From Companilactobacillus farciminis KCTC 3681 = DSM 20184 (GTDB taxonomy: Bacteria; Bacillota; Bacilli; Lactobacillales; Lactobacillaceae): a DNA stretch of 64,000 nucleotides. Positions 46,364 through 55,949 of this stretch are shown here, piece by piece. The notes beneath the pieces are model-generated. The model was not told the DNA's origin. It saw nothing but the letters and a program-made list of their open reading frames with translations, and did no database searches. Made by a program: the position numbers and the translations under genes. The stretch covers positions 806,001-870,000 of the forward strand of contig NZ_CP017702.1 in the NCBI RefSeq assembly GCF_002706745.1, written 5' to 3'. Within the stretch, counting starts at the first letter, position 1. Every line of letters starts with the position of its first letter.

Positions 46364-48718
46364 ATGCCAGATAAAGATAATAAATTAATTGCGGACATCT
46401 TAGAGGTTTTTAGAAGCAACCCCGATCGTCGCTACAAGTCAGAACAGATCGAAGATATTTTAAGAATGCATGGGGCTTCGGCTTTCAAACGTGTTGTTAA
46501 ATCTCTAGCTGTCCTAGAAGGTGAAAGTAAGATTACTTTGACCAACAAAGATGAGTTCAAAATGGCCACACCAGAAACAGTGGTTGAAGGAACTTTTAAG
46601 GGAAATGATAAGGGATTTGGTTTCGTTAGATACGATGAAGTCGACCCTGACGCCTTTATTTCCAGAGACAACACACTCCACGCAGTCAACGGCGATACAG
46701 TTGAAGTGAAGATCACTAAACCATCTAATCCTTGGATCGACAAAGGACCAGAAGGTGAGATCACAAAGATTGTTGAAAGATCATTGACTAAAGCTGTCGG
46801 TGAATTCCACCCTTACAGTGATTCTCAAGTTGAAAAGACTGGTCACTACGGCTACGTTCAAAGTCACGAAAAGAAAATTGCTTCATACATGATTTTCATC
46901 TCTGACAAAGGTTTGCATCCACAAATGGGTGACATGGTTCAAGTTTCTATCGATGAATATCCAAACGACAAGCACCCTCAAAGTATGGAAGGTACTGCTC
47001 TTGAAATCATCGGTAACAAAAATGATCCCGGTGTCGATATCATGTCCATCGTGGTTGACAATGACATCAATCCAGAATTTCCTAACGAAGTTTTAAAAGA
47101 AGCTGAAAGTATTCCTGATCATGTCTTAGATTCAGACCGTGTTGGTCGTAAAGACTTGACTAAGAATATGGTTATCACAATCGATGGGGACGACTCAAAG
47201 GACTTTGATGATGCGGTCGGTTTGGACATGTTGCCAAATGGTAACTTCCATCTAGAAGTTGATATCGCCGATGTTACGCATTATGTTAAAGAAGGTTCTC
47301 CACTAGATGAAGAAGCTTATGCTCGTGGTACAAGTACTTATTTAGTTGACCGAGTAATTCCAATGTTGCCATTTAGATTGTCAAATGGAATCTGTTCATT
47401 GAACCCGGGTGAAGACCGTCTAGCCTTGACTTGTGAAATGGAAATCGACCACTCAGGTAATGTTGTTAAGCATGAAATTTACCCAAGTGTTATCCAATCA
47501 AAATATCGTATGACTTATAATAACGTTAATGAAATTTTGAAGGGTGACGAAGAATTAAATGAAGAATATGCTCCATTAGTACCAATGTTGAAACAAATGG
47601 CACAACTTCACGAAATTCTCTTCAACAAACGTCACCAACGTGGTGCTATCGACTTTGAAGAAACAGAAGCACAAATCATCGTTGATGAAAACGGTAAGCC
47701 AATCGACATCAAGTTAAGAGAACGTGGAACTTCTGAAAAGATGATCGAATCATTCATGTTAGCTGCTAACGAAACAGTCGCTGAACATTACAATGTTAAA
47801 CACGTACCATTCTTATATCGTGTCCACGAAAAACCTGATGAAGAAAAAATCAAGAACTTCTTTGAATTTGCTGCCGCAATGGGTGTCCAAGTTAAAGGTA
47901 ACTTGAAAGAAATTACACCAAAGATGTTCCAAAATGTTTTGTCTGATGTTGTCGGAACTCCTGAAGAACAAGTTGTCACAATTATGTTGTTGAGAAGTTT
48001 ACAACAAGCTAGATATTCTGATGAACCACTAGGTCACTTTGGTTTGGCTGCTAAATATTACACACACTTTACTTCACCAATCAGACGTTACCCTGATTTG
48101 ACAGTTCACCGTATGATTCACAGTTATGCTGAAAATGGCTTTACTGATGATGAACAAGCTAAGTGGGGCAACAAGCTTCAAGAAATTGCTGAACACACTT
48201 CAAGTCGTGAAAGAATTTCTATCAATGCTGAACGTGCCGTTGATGATTTGAAGAAGACTGAATACATGGCTGATCAAGTTGGAAATACTTTCGATGCTGT
48301 TGTCAGTTCAGTAACTAGTTTTGGAATGTTCATTCAATTGGATAATACCGTTGAAGGTTTGATTCACATTTCTAACATGAAAGATGATTTCTACGAATTT
48401 GACGAAAAGAGTTTGTCAATGCACGGTCGTGGAACTGGTAAGACTTTCAAGGTTGGTCAACCAATCAAGGTTAAGTTGATCAGAGCAGATGTTGAACACA
48501 GACAAATTGACTTTGAACGTGTACTAACTCCAGAAGAACAAGAACAAGCTGACAAACGTGAAGCTGAATTTAAGAAGAAACGTTCAATGCAACATGGCAG
48601 AGGTCGTGGCGGTCATGGTCGTCACAATGATCACAAAGGTCATGGCAATGGAAACAGTAGAAATAATAGTAATGGAAACAAAAACCATAAGAGACGTGGT
48701 AAATACGAAAGACGGTGA
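46364..48718 (+). CDS. rnr: Ribonuclease R
   Basis: 3'-5' exoribonuclease that degrades structured RNA and works with SmpB/tmRNA in quality control. 784 residues: N-terminal winged-helix region, cold-shock domains ([17 protein letters not shown] near residue 73), catalytic RNB domain with [16 protein letters not shown] near residue 275 (metal-binding Asp) and [21 protein letters not shown]1 domain from about residue 640, and a basic Gly/His/Asn-rich tail. The ATG at 46364 has GAGGA five bases upstream. Overlaps the smpB region. Confidence 0.97.
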   Translation: MPDKDNKLIADILEVFRSNPDRRYKSEQIEDILRMHGASAFKRVVKSLAVLEGESKITLTNKDEFKMATPETVVEGTFKGNDKGFGFVRYDEVDPDAFISRDNTLHAVNGDTVEVKITKPSNPWIDKGPEGEITKIVERSLTKAVGEFHPYSDSQVEKTGHYGYVQSHEKKIASYMIFISDKGLHPQMGDMVQVSIDEYPNDKHPQSMEGTALEIIGNKNDPGVDIMSIVVDNDINPEFPNEVLKEAESIPDHVLDSDRVGRKDLTKNMVITIDGDDSKDFDDAVGLDMLPNGNFHLEVDIADVTHYVKEGSPLDEEAYARGTSTYLVDRVIPMLPFRLSNGICSLNPGEDRLALTCEMEIDHSGNVVKHEIYPSVIQSKYRMTYNNVNEILKGDEELNEEYAPLVPMLKQMAQLHEILFNKRHQRGAIDFEETEAQIIVDENGKPIDIKLRERGTSEKMIESFMLAANETVAEHYNVKHVPFLYRVHEKPDEEKIKNFFEFAAAMGVQVKGNLKEITPKMFQNVLSDVVGTPEEQVVTIMLLRSLQQARYSDEPLGHFGLAAKYYTHFTSPIRRYPDLTVHRMIHSYAENGFTDDEQAKWGNKLQEIAEHTSSRERISINAERAVDDLKKTEYMADQVGNTFDAVVSSVTSFGMFIQLDNTVEGLIHISNMKDDFYEFDEKSLSMHGRGTGKTFKVGQPIKVKLIRADVEHRQIDFERVLTPEEQEQADKREAEFKKKRSMQHGRGRGGHGRHNDHKGHGNGNSRNNSNGNKNHKRRGKYERR

Positions 48719-48723
48719 TTCTG

Positions 48724-49194
48724 TTGAAGAAACATCATACTAAAGCTGCTAATGAAGTAGCCAACAATCGTAAGGCGCGCCATGATTACAATATTTTAGA
48801 AACTTATGAAGCAGGAATCGCTTTGACAGGAACAGAAATCAAATCCGTTCGTGCCAGCAAGATGAACATTAAAGATGGTTTCGTCCAAGCTCGAAATGGC
48901 GAACTTTGGTTAGAAAATGTCAACATTAGCATCTATGACCAAGGAAACATCTTTAATCATGATCCTTTACGTAATCGTAAATTGTTGCTCCATAAAAAAG
49001 AGATTCGTAAGATTACTTCAAGTATTCAAGAAAAAGGAATCACAGTAGTTCCTTTGAAAGTTTACTTAAAGCATGGTTTTGCTAAAGTATTGATTGGTAT
49101 CGCCGAAGGTAAGAAACAGTACGATAAACGTGAAACAATTAAGAAACGTGATCAAGAAAGAGAAATTAGACGTGTTATGAAAAATGCGTACTAG
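48724..49194 (+). CDS. smpB: tmRNA-binding protein SmpB
   Basis: Binds tmRNA and rescues stalled ribosomes. About 156 residues; [29 protein letters not shown] is diagnostic (given here by its ends only), then [25 protein letters not shown] and the basic tail [15 protein letters not shown] at 48724 is preferred over GTG at 48715: it gives the usual MKKHHTKA start and GGTGAT lies at ribosome-site distance. Begins 5 bases after the rnr stop. Confidence 0.95.
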   Translation: MKKHHTKAANEVANNRKARHDYNILETYEAGIALTGTEIKSVRASKMNIKDGFVQARNGELWLENVNISIYDQGNIFNHDPLRNRKLLLHKKEIRKITSSIQEKGITVVPLKVYLKHGFAKVLIGIAEGKKQYDKRETIKKRDQEREIRRVMKNAY

Positions 49195-49218
49195 TTTCTC
49201 TTTTTTTTTGCATTTTTT
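49157..49218 (+). terminator. Probable intrinsic terminator overlapping the smpB 3' end
   Basis: AAAGAGAAA (49157-49165) can pair with TTTCTCTTT (49195-49203) just before a T-run; a second pairing AAAAATGC/GCATTTTT (49180-49217) is an alternative. Both are AT-rich, so strength is uncertain. Confidence 0.5.
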
Positions 49219-49265
49219 GTTAGGTGATAAGTAGTAAAATAATTATTAATCAAGGGGGGATTATT

Positions 49266-50222
49266 ATGAAGATAGGCTATTTTTCATCTTCAACACCAAT
49301 TACTTATCTTTCACCAAAAAGATTTCAACGAGCCAAAGATTTCTTAACTAGTAAGGGAATAGAATTACAAGCTGGTTCGTTGACACAGAAGAGCGATTTC
49401 TATCGTTCTGGTAGTATCCAGGCTCGAGCTGATGAGATCAATCAGTTGATTCATGATGAAACAATTGATGTTTTGATGGCAACGATTGGGGGATTGGTCA
49501 CTAATTCTATTCTAGACAAAATTGATTATGATTATTTACAAAAACATCCTAAAACTATTGTTGGTTATTCAGATGCAACAGCTTTGTTATTAGCGATTTC
49601 TACTCAAGCACCAGCTTGCAAAGTACTTTACGGTCCAGCTTTAGTGGCTTCATTTGGGGATGTTAAGGAAATCATTGATTACACTTGGCAAAGTTTTGAA
49701 CAAGTTTTAAACAATCAAGAAGTAGAATTAACAGCACCACAATTTTGGACCGATGAGGCAATCAATTGGGAAGATTACCAACGACCTAAAAAAATGGTAC
49801 AAAATCAATGGCATTACATAAAACAACCGATATTAGAGGGAAGAATTGTCGGTGGAAACCTTAACACTATGTCTGGAATTTTGGGTTCCAAGTATTTCCC
49901 TAAATATACTAAAGACGATTTGTTATTCATTGAAGACGCTGAAAAAGATACTTCAATTATTGAAAAAAACTTTTCGATGTTAAAGAATTTCGGTACTTTT
50001 GATCAAGTAAAGGGAGTGATTCTGGGAAAACACGCCTTATTTGATGATTTGCACACGGGACGCAAACCGATAGATATTCTTTTAGAGGTATTGGGGAATC
50101 GTGGTTTACCGATAATCTATGATTTTGATTCCTGTCATACGGTGCCAATGATGACTACTCCGATAGGCGCTTGGGCTAGATTTGATGCTACTAAGATGCA
50201 AGTAACTTATCGACAATCCTAA
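49266..50222 (+). CDS. LD-carboxypeptidase family protein (peptidase S66, MccF-like)
   Basis: Serine peptidase of family S66, 318 residues. Nucleophile Ser in VGYSDATALL near residue 101, Glu in LLFIEDAEKDTSI near residue 225, His in DSCHTVPMMTTPIGA near residue 298, matching the Ser-Glu-His triad. The MccF branch cleaves peptidyl-nucleotides such as microcin C7; the LdcA branch trims peptidoglycan tetrapeptides. No signal peptide, so cytoplasmic. ATG at 49266 chosen for GGGGGGA upstream; the ATA-rich extension from 49224 has no ribosome site. Confidence 0.88.
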   Translation: MKIGYFSSSTPITYLSPKRFQRAKDFLTSKGIELQAGSLTQKSDFYRSGSIQARADEINQLIHDETIDVLMATIGGLVTNSILDKIDYDYLQKHPKTIVGYSDATALLLAISTQAPACKVLYGPALVASFGDVKEIIDYTWQSFEQVLNNQEVELTAPQFWTDEAINWEDYQRPKKMVQNQWHYIKQPILEGRIVGGNLNTMSGILGSKYFPKYTKDDLLFIEDAEKDTSIIEKNFSMLKNFGTFDQVKGVILGKHALFDDLHTGRKPIDILLEVLGNRGLPIIYDFDSCHTVPMMTTPIGAWARFDATKMQVTYRQS

Positions 50223-50261
50223 TATGGTAAAATTAGGATATTAAGTTTACTGGGGGATACG

Positions 50262-52076
50262 ATGAAGAAAATTTGGGGTATTTGGAGTCTAGTTTTTGGA
50301 TTGTTGTTGATGTTTACAATGACTTCAACAGTCAAAGCTGATGGCGATTACCAAATAGAAAAGTACAACGCTACAGCAGACGTCCAAAAAAATGGTGATA
50401 TTGATTTAACACAAAAAATCACCTATCAATTTGATGGTAACTTTAAAGGAGTCTACTATAATCAAGATATTGCTGGTATCAACGGGATAACGCTACCTGA
50501 GGTTTATCTCGACGATGGTTATACGACTAAACAATTGACTCAAAATAATTCTGGACTAAATAATTCCTTTAAAGTTGATAAGACTGCGAATAAAGTCAAT
50601 ATCAAAGTTTATCACTCGGCCTCCACGGAAAAACTGACGTATATTTATAAGTATCATTTGTTAGGAGCCATTACTAATTACACTGATACGGCGCGACTGA
50701 ATTGGAAAATAATTGGCGACGGCTGGCAAAAAGATTTACACAATGTCGTTTTGAAAGTCAATTTGCCACAGAAGAATATTTCCAAGTTACAAGCCTGGAC
50801 TCACGGGCCATTAGACGGATATACAAAGGTTGATCGAAAAGATGGCTCTGTCAAAATGACAATTGAAACCGTGCCTGAAGGACGATTTGTGGAAACTGAA
50901 ATGCTCTTTCCAACAACAGTAACAGCCGACAACCCTAAGATAGTCAATAAAAAAATCAAACAAAAAGTTCTCAACCATGAAAAGCAATTAGTTTTGGATG
51001 CTAATGCTAGTCGAGAACGTAAAAAATGGATTTATATTATTTTAATGACCTTTGGTTACTTAGTAGTCGCTGGAATCTTTATTGCCCGTTTGATCAGCAT
51101 CAAAAAAAATTCCGGCAACAAGCATTTTCATCCGACGCCTTTATATCATTTCTTCGATGAACCTAAGTTCTTACCTAGTATGGCGAAGGTGATCCTTGAT
51201 CGTAGCGATAAAGCTGATAGTTTGTCACTGACAGCTGATTTGTTGTACGAAGTGGGTAAGAGACGTATGGCTATCAGAAAAGTCAAAAAGACTTATGAAA
51301 TTACTGCTTTAGTGCCACCAACTAATCCATTTTTCAAATTCTTGATTGAAAATATCGGTGATGGCAAAAAGGTTACTTTGAAACAGATCAAGACTGCTGC
51401 CAAGGGTTATCACACTGCTAAAAATGATATCGTACAGAATTTTGAAACTTGGTCAAAAGATGCTGCTAAAGGGCGTGAAAAGTATCTCGATTTAGAAAAT
51501 ATGCGCATCGTTGATAATTTCCGCTTAACTGCAATAGTAATTCCGGGTATTTTGTTCCTGATGTTTATCATTGCGGCAATTTTTGGCAAAAAACTATTAG
51601 TTTTAGGGATAGTCTACGTAATAATAGCAATTCTTTCTTGGGTCATGCTATGGATAGCAAAAAGAAAGATTACTCCTTATACTGATTTGGGAGAACAAGA
51701 AGTTAATGAGATTAAAGCTTTTAAACGCATGCTTTCTGATATCGACGATATTAAGATGGCAGAAGTTGGAGATTTGATTCTCTGGGAGCAATTCTTGCCT
51801 TATGCGGTCGTTTTTGGAGTTTCGGATAAAGTTATTAAGGCCTTGAAGGTAAACTTCACTACCGAGCAAATTAACGATTCTATGATAGTTCCGTATTACA
51901 TTGGAGCAACTAGTTTCTTAGGTTCAAAGAATGGCTTTGAATCTGCCTTTATCGGGGCAATCAGTGCTGGTGGTGGTATTGCTGGAAGTTCATCAAGTGT
52001 CAGTGGTGGATCAGGTGGTTTTTCTGGCGGTTCATCAGGAGGATTTGGTGGAGGTTCCGGTGGTGGAGCCTTTTAG
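50262..52076 (+). CDS. DUF2207-domain membrane protein
   Basis: Membrane protein of 604 residues: signal peptide about 1-26 (ends TSTVKA), extracellular DUF2207 domain about 30-230 (YQIEKYNATADVQKNGDIDLTQ), membrane helix near 255-277 (WIYIILMTFGYLVVAGIFIARL), cytoplasmic segment, two more helices near 425-470, cytoplasmic domain, and a Gly/Ser-rich end (GGSGGFSGGSSGGFGGGSG) with terminal AF. Function of the family is unknown. Own transcript after the LD-carboxypeptidase, with a bidirectional terminator downstream. Confidence 0.85.
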   Translation: MKKIWGIWSLVFGLLLMFTMTSTVKADGDYQIEKYNATADVQKNGDIDLTQKITYQFDGNFKGVYYNQDIAGINGITLPEVYLDDGYTTKQLTQNNSGLNNSFKVDKTANKVNIKVYHSASTEKLTYIYKYHLLGAITNYTDTARLNWKIIGDGWQKDLHNVVLKVNLPQKNISKLQAWTHGPLDGYTKVDRKDGSVKMTIETVPEGRFVETEMLFPTTVTADNPKIVNKKIKQKVLNHEKQLVLDANASRERKKWIYIILMTFGYLVVAGIFIARLISIKKNSGNKHFHPTPLYHFFDEPKFLPSMAKVILDRSDKADSLSLTADLLYEVGKRRMAIRKVKKTYEITALVPPTNPFFKFLIENIGDGKKVTLKQIKTAAKGYHTAKNDIVQNFETWSKDAAKGREKYLDLENMRIVDNFRLTAIVIPGILFLMFIIAAIFGKKLLVLGIVYVIIAILSWVMLWIAKRKITPYTDLGEQEVNEIKAFKRMLSDIDDIKMAEVGDLILWEQFLPYAVVFGVSDKVIKALKVNFTTEQINDSMIVPYYIGATSFLGSKNGFESAFIGAISAGGGIAGSSSSVSGGSGGFSGGSSGGFGGGSGGGAF

Positions 52077-52085
52077 AGCCAAAAA

Positions 52086-52120
52086 AATAGATTGAGATTA
52101 ATTTCTCAGTCTATTTTTTT
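52086..52120. terminator. Bidirectional terminator between the DUF2207 gene and the LPXTG gene
   Basis: AATAGATTGAGA (52086-52097) pairs with TCTCAGTCTATT (52104-52115), one G-U pair, flanked by A6 and T7 so that it works for both convergent genes. Confidence 0.9.
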
Positions 52121-52126
52121 GACTTA

Positions 52127-54343
52127 TTAAGCGTTACGACGTTTGAAGTAGACAATTCCGGATAGCAATACTAAGCCCAAGAAAGTAGCTGTCAAACTAG
52201 TTTTTTCGCCAGTTTGAGGAAGATTGCTTGAACTGTCAGAACCATTATTGGCATCTCCAGGATTGATAGGATTAGTAATTAATCCACCTTCGTTACCGTT
52301 GTTGTTATTGTTAGAACCAGGATTTTCTGGGTCAACAATTACACCACCGTTGTTGTCGCCATCACCATTACCTTCATTCCCATTACCATCGGGATCAGGG
52401 TTTTCAGTATTGCCGTTTTCGTCTGGATCAGGATCTTTTCCTTCATTTCCGTTACCGTCAGTTCCGGGTGTTTCACCACCACCGGAGCCGCCAGTTAATT
52501 TAGGATCAGAAGTTTCAAGCGTACCTAATTCAATGTCACTATCAGTAATAGTGAATTCAATCTTTTCGGGGTTGATATCGTATCCGTCTGGAGCTTTAGT
52601 TTCAAGGAAGTAATAGCTACCAGGGTTTAGATTATCAACTTTGATGACACCTTCATCATTAGTTTGGAAAACACCTAATGCAGTGCCATCAGTGTCGTAA
52701 AGCGTATATTCAGCACCAGCGACTCCGACTTTTTCTTGGTGTAATAAATCGGCATCGTATTTGATCATTGAGGCACTAAAGTTACCATCGCCACCAGTTT
52801 CTTTTTCGTTATCAATTGAAATGATTGCCGGTGCTTGGGTTTCGTCATTGATAGTGAAAGTAATATCTTCATTATTCAAGATGTAACCATCAGGAGCTTT
52901 AGTTTCTCTTAAAATATAATTTCCATAAGGGATGTTGTACATGTGACCGTAGCCTAGTTGATCAGTTGTGATATGGCCGATTACTTCGTTAGTATCAGCA
53001 TCGATTACGTCGAATTCAGCACCAGCTAAACGATAACCAGTTGCAGCATCAAGTTTTTGAATAATGATTGAACCTTCTTTGGAGCCAACAGGTTCATCTT
53101 TAGTCTCAACTTGAACAGCGATTGTTGTTTGACCAGTGATTGTAAATGGAATTTCATTTGGATTTTGTTGGTAACCATCTGGAGTAGATGTCTCAACAAA
53201 GTAATAGTCACCAGCTGGCAATTTATCAACAGTAATTTGACCGTTAGCATCAGTTACTAAATCTGATTGGATCAAAGTATCTTTGTCAGCATCTCTTTGA
53301 TAAAGACTGTAAGTGGCACCAGGAATTAAAGTATTATTCTCATCGGCACTAGTCTTAGTCAAAACAACTGAACCTAAGATATTATTACCGTTACCACTAC
53401 CAGAATTAGAGTTACCAGTTACACTACCGTCAGCAGCTGCCATATTTGTACCGGTACTTGAGCCATTACCCCAAGTGAAGTCAGCGTGATTTTTGAACTT
53501 ATGACCATTTGTTGTATTATCAGAATCATTGATTTTTGTTTGGAAAGTAACAGCATAAAATTGATTATCTTTGGGAAGACCGTTGATGATAAAACCATTA
53601 CCATCCTCAGTGTATGTATATTCAGAACTATTTAATTGATATCCCTTTTTATAATAACCAGGCGATGTCCAACTAGCCTCATAAACATTAACTGAACCCT
53701 TGATGAATGTTTGATCATCATTAATGTTGTTTTCGATGATTTTTAGATTAGGCATTTCAGCACTGTTGCGATTAGCAAGAATCGTCCAAGTAATGATGGC
53801 ATCACCATTTTCGTCAGTACCGATGACTCCTTTTTTAGAAAAATCGGCATCTGATGAAATGACTGTCATATTGTCATGATAATCTCCGATAACAACATCA
53901 TTATTTCCTACAACAGCATCTTTACCCGGTTTGATACCAGTTTTAATGCTGATTGATCCTTTAAAATCCGCCTTACCTTCAATATTCTCATTGAAAGTTA
54001 TTTTTAAAGTATTAGAAACTGGGTCTAATACTCCGGTACCAATTAAAGTACTACCATCATAAAACGGAATAGATTCTTCTTTGGTAACCCTTAAAGTATC
54101 TGGGAACTGTATTTCCCATGTATCGCCATTATTTAATTGTTTGCCAGTAGCATCCCAACTAAGTGTTAAGTCAACATCACTGGCAGTATCATAATTCTTT
54201 TGATTTATCGATATACCACTCAATAAATCATTAGTTTGGTATTCAGCTGCTTGAGCATCGCAAGGATGACTAGCAAAGACTAAAACAACTAGTCCCAGAG
54301 CAGCTACAAAAGCAGCCAAAAAAGTGCGTAATTTTTTCCCCAT
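52127..54343 (-). CDS. LPXTG-anchored surface adhesin with SpaA/CnaB repeats
   Basis: Cell-wall anchored protein of 738 residues. Signal peptide about 1-33, then two adhesin-type immunoglobulin-like domains about 35-310 (SDVDLTLSWDATGKQLNNGDTWEIQFPDTLRV start), three CnaB-like repeats about 325-615 each with a lysine strand (VLTKTSAD, IIQKLDAATG, SMIKYDAD) and an acidic strand ending ETxxPDGY (YYFVETSTPDGY, YILRETKAPDGY, YYFLETKAPDGY), which suggests isopeptide bonds, a Gly/Asn/Asp/Pro stalk about 620-700, and LPQTG at 708-712 followed by helix and KRRNA. Ligand unknown. Reverse strand; -10 TATAAT on the reverse strand at 54376-54381. Confidence 0.9.
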   Translation of the reverse strand: MGKKLRTFLAAFVAALGLVVLVFASHPCDAQAAEYQTNDLLSGISINQKNYDTASDVDLTLSWDATGKQLNNGDTWEIQFPDTLRVTKEESIPFYDGSTLIGTGVLDPVSNTLKITFNENIEGKADFKGSISIKTGIKPGKDAVVGNNDVVIGDYHDNMTVISSDADFSKKGVIGTDENGDAIITWTILANRNSAEMPNLKIIENNINDDQTFIKGSVNVYEASWTSPGYYKKGYQLNSSEYTYTEDGNGFIINGLPKDNQFYAVTFQTKINDSDNTTNGHKFKNHADFTWGNGSSTGTNMAAADGSVTGNSNSGSGNGNNILGSVVLTKTSADENNTLIPGATYSLYQRDADKDTLIQSDLVTDANGQITVDKLPAGDYYFVETSTPDGYQQNPNEIPFTITGQTTIAVQVETKDEPVGSKEGSIIIQKLDAATGYRLAGAEFDVIDADTNEVIGHITTDQLGYGHMYNIPYGNYILRETKAPDGYILNNEDITFTINDETQAPAIISIDNEKETGGDGNFSASMIKYDADLLHQEKVGVAGAEYTLYDTDGTALGVFQTNDEGVIKVDNLNPGSYYFLETKAPDGYDINPEKIEFTITDSDIELGTLETSDPKLTGGSGGGETPGTDGNGNEGKDPDPDENGNTENPDPDGNGNEGNGDGDNNGGVIVDPENPGSNNNNNGNEGGLITNPINPGDANNGSDSSSNLPQTGEKTSLTATFLGLVLLSGIVYFKRRNA

Positions 54344-54602
54344 TTCTTTTCCCCTTTCTATAGATTACATAGTTAATTATAAGAGAAATGATATCTTTAA
54401 AACAGGGTAGTGAAGAAAATTATTAATAAATTAATTTTAAGCCGTGAAAGCCTGATGAATAGGAAGTTATCCGCTCTCACTAACACCATATCTTGTGAAA
54501 TTTTAGAAATCTATACAATATCTAGAATATAAGTGATATTATAGTGAATGTTGTTTTTTAAGAAACTATAGATAAATTTAATTCACTTATTGGAGGATAA
54601 TA
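54344..54602. promoter_or_regulatory. Divergent intergenic region: adhesin promoter, unexplained hairpin, kinase promoter
   Basis: Holds the adhesin promoter (reverse TATAAT at 54376-54381 with weak TGTTTT -35). At 54443-54480 GTGAAAGC and GCTCTCAC form an imperfect hairpin without T-run, so it is not a normal terminator. Closer to the kinase are several AT-rich -10-like hexamers (TACAAT 54514, TATTAT 54537) but no single promoter stands out. Confidence 0.5.
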
Positions 54603-55250
54603 ATGATGATCGTATTGAGCGGCGCAATTGGAGCCGGTAAGAGTTCATTGGCTACGGTGTTATCAGAACATTTAGGAACAGAGGCTTTCTATGAACAAGT
54701 TGATAATAACCCAGTTTTGCCACTATTTTATAAAGACCCTAAGAAGTATGCCTTCTTGCTACAAATTTATTTCTTAAACAAGCGTTTTGAATCAATCAAG
54801 AAAGCTATGGTACAAGACAATAACGTTTTGGACCGTTCAATTTACGAAGATTCACTATTCTTCCATATGAATGCTGATATGGGACGTGCTACACCACAAG
54901 AAGTAAAGGTTTATGATGAGTTGTTAGCTAACATGATGCAAGAACTACCATACGCTGCTGCTAAGAAAGCTCCAGACTTGTTAGTTCACTTGGATATTTC
55001 ATATGACACAATGATTCACCGTATCGAAAAACGTGGACGTTCATATGAACAACCAGAACAAGATCCAACATTGCCAGAATACTACCACAACTTACTTTCA
55101 CGTTACGATGGTTGGTATGATGACTATGATTACAGTCCTAAGATGAAGATTGACGGCGACAAGTATGACTTCGTTGAAAATCCTGAAGACCGTCAAAAGG
55201 TTCTTGATTTGATTGATGAACAATTACGTGTTCGTGGTACTTTAGATTAA
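54603..55250 (+). CDS. Deoxynucleoside kinase
   Basis: Salvage kinase (deoxyadenosine/deoxyguanosine type) of 215 residues that phosphorylates deoxynucleosides. P-loop VLSGAIGAGKSSLATVL near residue 10, LDRSIYEDSLFF (ERS-like motif DRS) near residue 77, and the Arg lid RIEKRGRSYEQ near residue 140. Two ATG codons (54603, 54606) follow GGAGG; either is possible. Lactobacilli usually depend on such salvage enzymes. Followed by a terminator. Confidence 0.9.
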   Translation: MMIVLSGAIGAGKSSLATVLSEHLGTEAFYEQVDNNPVLPLFYKDPKKYAFLLQIYFLNKRFESIKKAMVQDNNVLDRSIYEDSLFFHMNADMGRATPQEVKVYDELLANMMQELPYAAAKKAPDLLVHLDISYDTMIHRIEKRGRSYEQPEQDPTLPEYYHNLLSRYDGWYDDYDYSPKMKIDGDKYDFVENPEDRQKVLDLIDEQLRVRGTLD

Positions 55251-55258
55251 TAAATTTT

Positions 55259-55284
55259 GCCTGGGATGATTCCTGGGCTTTTTT
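55259..55284 (+). terminator. Intrinsic terminator after the deoxynucleoside kinase
   Basis: GCCTGGGA (55259-55266) pairs, with two G-U pairs, with TCCTGGGC (55271-55278), followed by TTTTTT. Confidence 0.85.
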
Positions 55285-55324
55285 GTTGCTTGCTAGTATA
55301 GCCAAAATAAGATACCCTATTAAA

Positions 55325-55369
55325 GGCAGTTTGCACTGGTAACCTGCTATGAAATTAAAACAGTGGAGG
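55325..55369 (+). promoter_or_regulatory. Candidate preQ1-class riboswitch (pseudoknot over the queT ribosome site)
   Basis: Hairpin GGCAG (55325-55329) with CTGCT (55344-55348); its 14-base loop contains CACTG (55334-55338), which is complementary to CAGTG (55361-55365). The last G of that segment is the first G of the ribosome site GGAGG (55365-55369). The A-rich linker and the overlap with the ribosome site match the design of preQ1 riboswitches, and queT-type genes (COG4708) are known targets of the preQ1-II class. I could not match it to a covariance consensus. Confidence 0.5.
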
Positions 55370-55376
55370 TTTTACT

Positions 55377-55871
55377 TTGAGTAATTTAAAAACAAGAGAT
55401 ATTACACAATTAGCATTGATTGCAGCTTTGTACGTAGCTGTGACGATTGCTCCAGGAATTTCAGCATTTTCTTATGGTCAAATTCAATTCCGTGTTTCCG
55501 AGATTTTGATGTTATTGCCATTTTTTAATCATAAGTATAGTTGGTCGTTGATCGTGGGATGTTTTGTTTCTAATATTTTCAGTGCTTCGTTAGGGGTAGC
55601 TGATTTGATCTTAGGAACTTTAGCAACTGCAATTGCTTGTCTAATTATTACTAGAATTCCTGCTGATAACAAATTTTTATGGGCAGTTCCGGTTGTCTGT
55701 GCCGTGGTCAATGGAATTATTGTTGGAGCAGAGCTTTATTTTATTTTGAAGTTGCCATTTTGGCTTAACTTCGTCACGGTCGGCTTTGGTGAGTTGGTCG
55801 TAGTCGCAATCGGTGCAGTAGTATTCTATTTCTTGATGCAGAATCAAAGTTTCAGTAAATTAATAAGGTAA
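55377..55871 (+). CDS. queT: Queuosine precursor ECF transporter substrate-specific component QueT
   Basis: S component of an energy-coupling-factor transporter that binds a queuosine precursor (preQ1/preQ0). 164 residues, about six helices; TRDITQLALIAALYVAVTIAPGIS near the N-terminus and GQIQFRVSEILMLLPFFN are typical of QueT. It needs the shared EcfAA'T module, not in this window. TTG start at 55377, seven bases after GGAGG. A possible preQ1-sensing pseudoknot covers this ribosome site. Ends with a terminator. Confidence 0.92.
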   Translation: MSNLKTRDITQLALIAALYVAVTIAPGISAFSYGQIQFRVSEILMLLPFFNHKYSWSLIVGCFVSNIFSASLGVADLILGTLATAIACLIITRIPADNKFLWAVPVVCAVVNGIIVGAELYFILKLPFWLNFVTVGFGELVVVAIGAVVFYFLMQNQSFSKLIR

Positions 55872-55878
55872 GACGTAG

Positions 55879-55907
55879 GTGGGGGAAGTGATTCCTCCAT
55901 TTTTTTG
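55879..55907 (+). terminator. Intrinsic terminator after queT
   Basis: GTGGGGGA (55879-55886) pairs with TCCTCCAT (55893-55900), two G-U pairs, then T-run. Confidence 0.75.
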
Positions 55908-55949
55908 TTATAATCTACTTTATAAAGTATTGTGAGGAGATGTGTTTAT

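Noticed and set aside
52224..52613. Forward frame of 129 residues rich in Leu/Pro/Ser antisense to the adhesin stalk
   Set aside because: Mirror of the low-complexity stalk; no start signals and composition is an artefact of the repeats.
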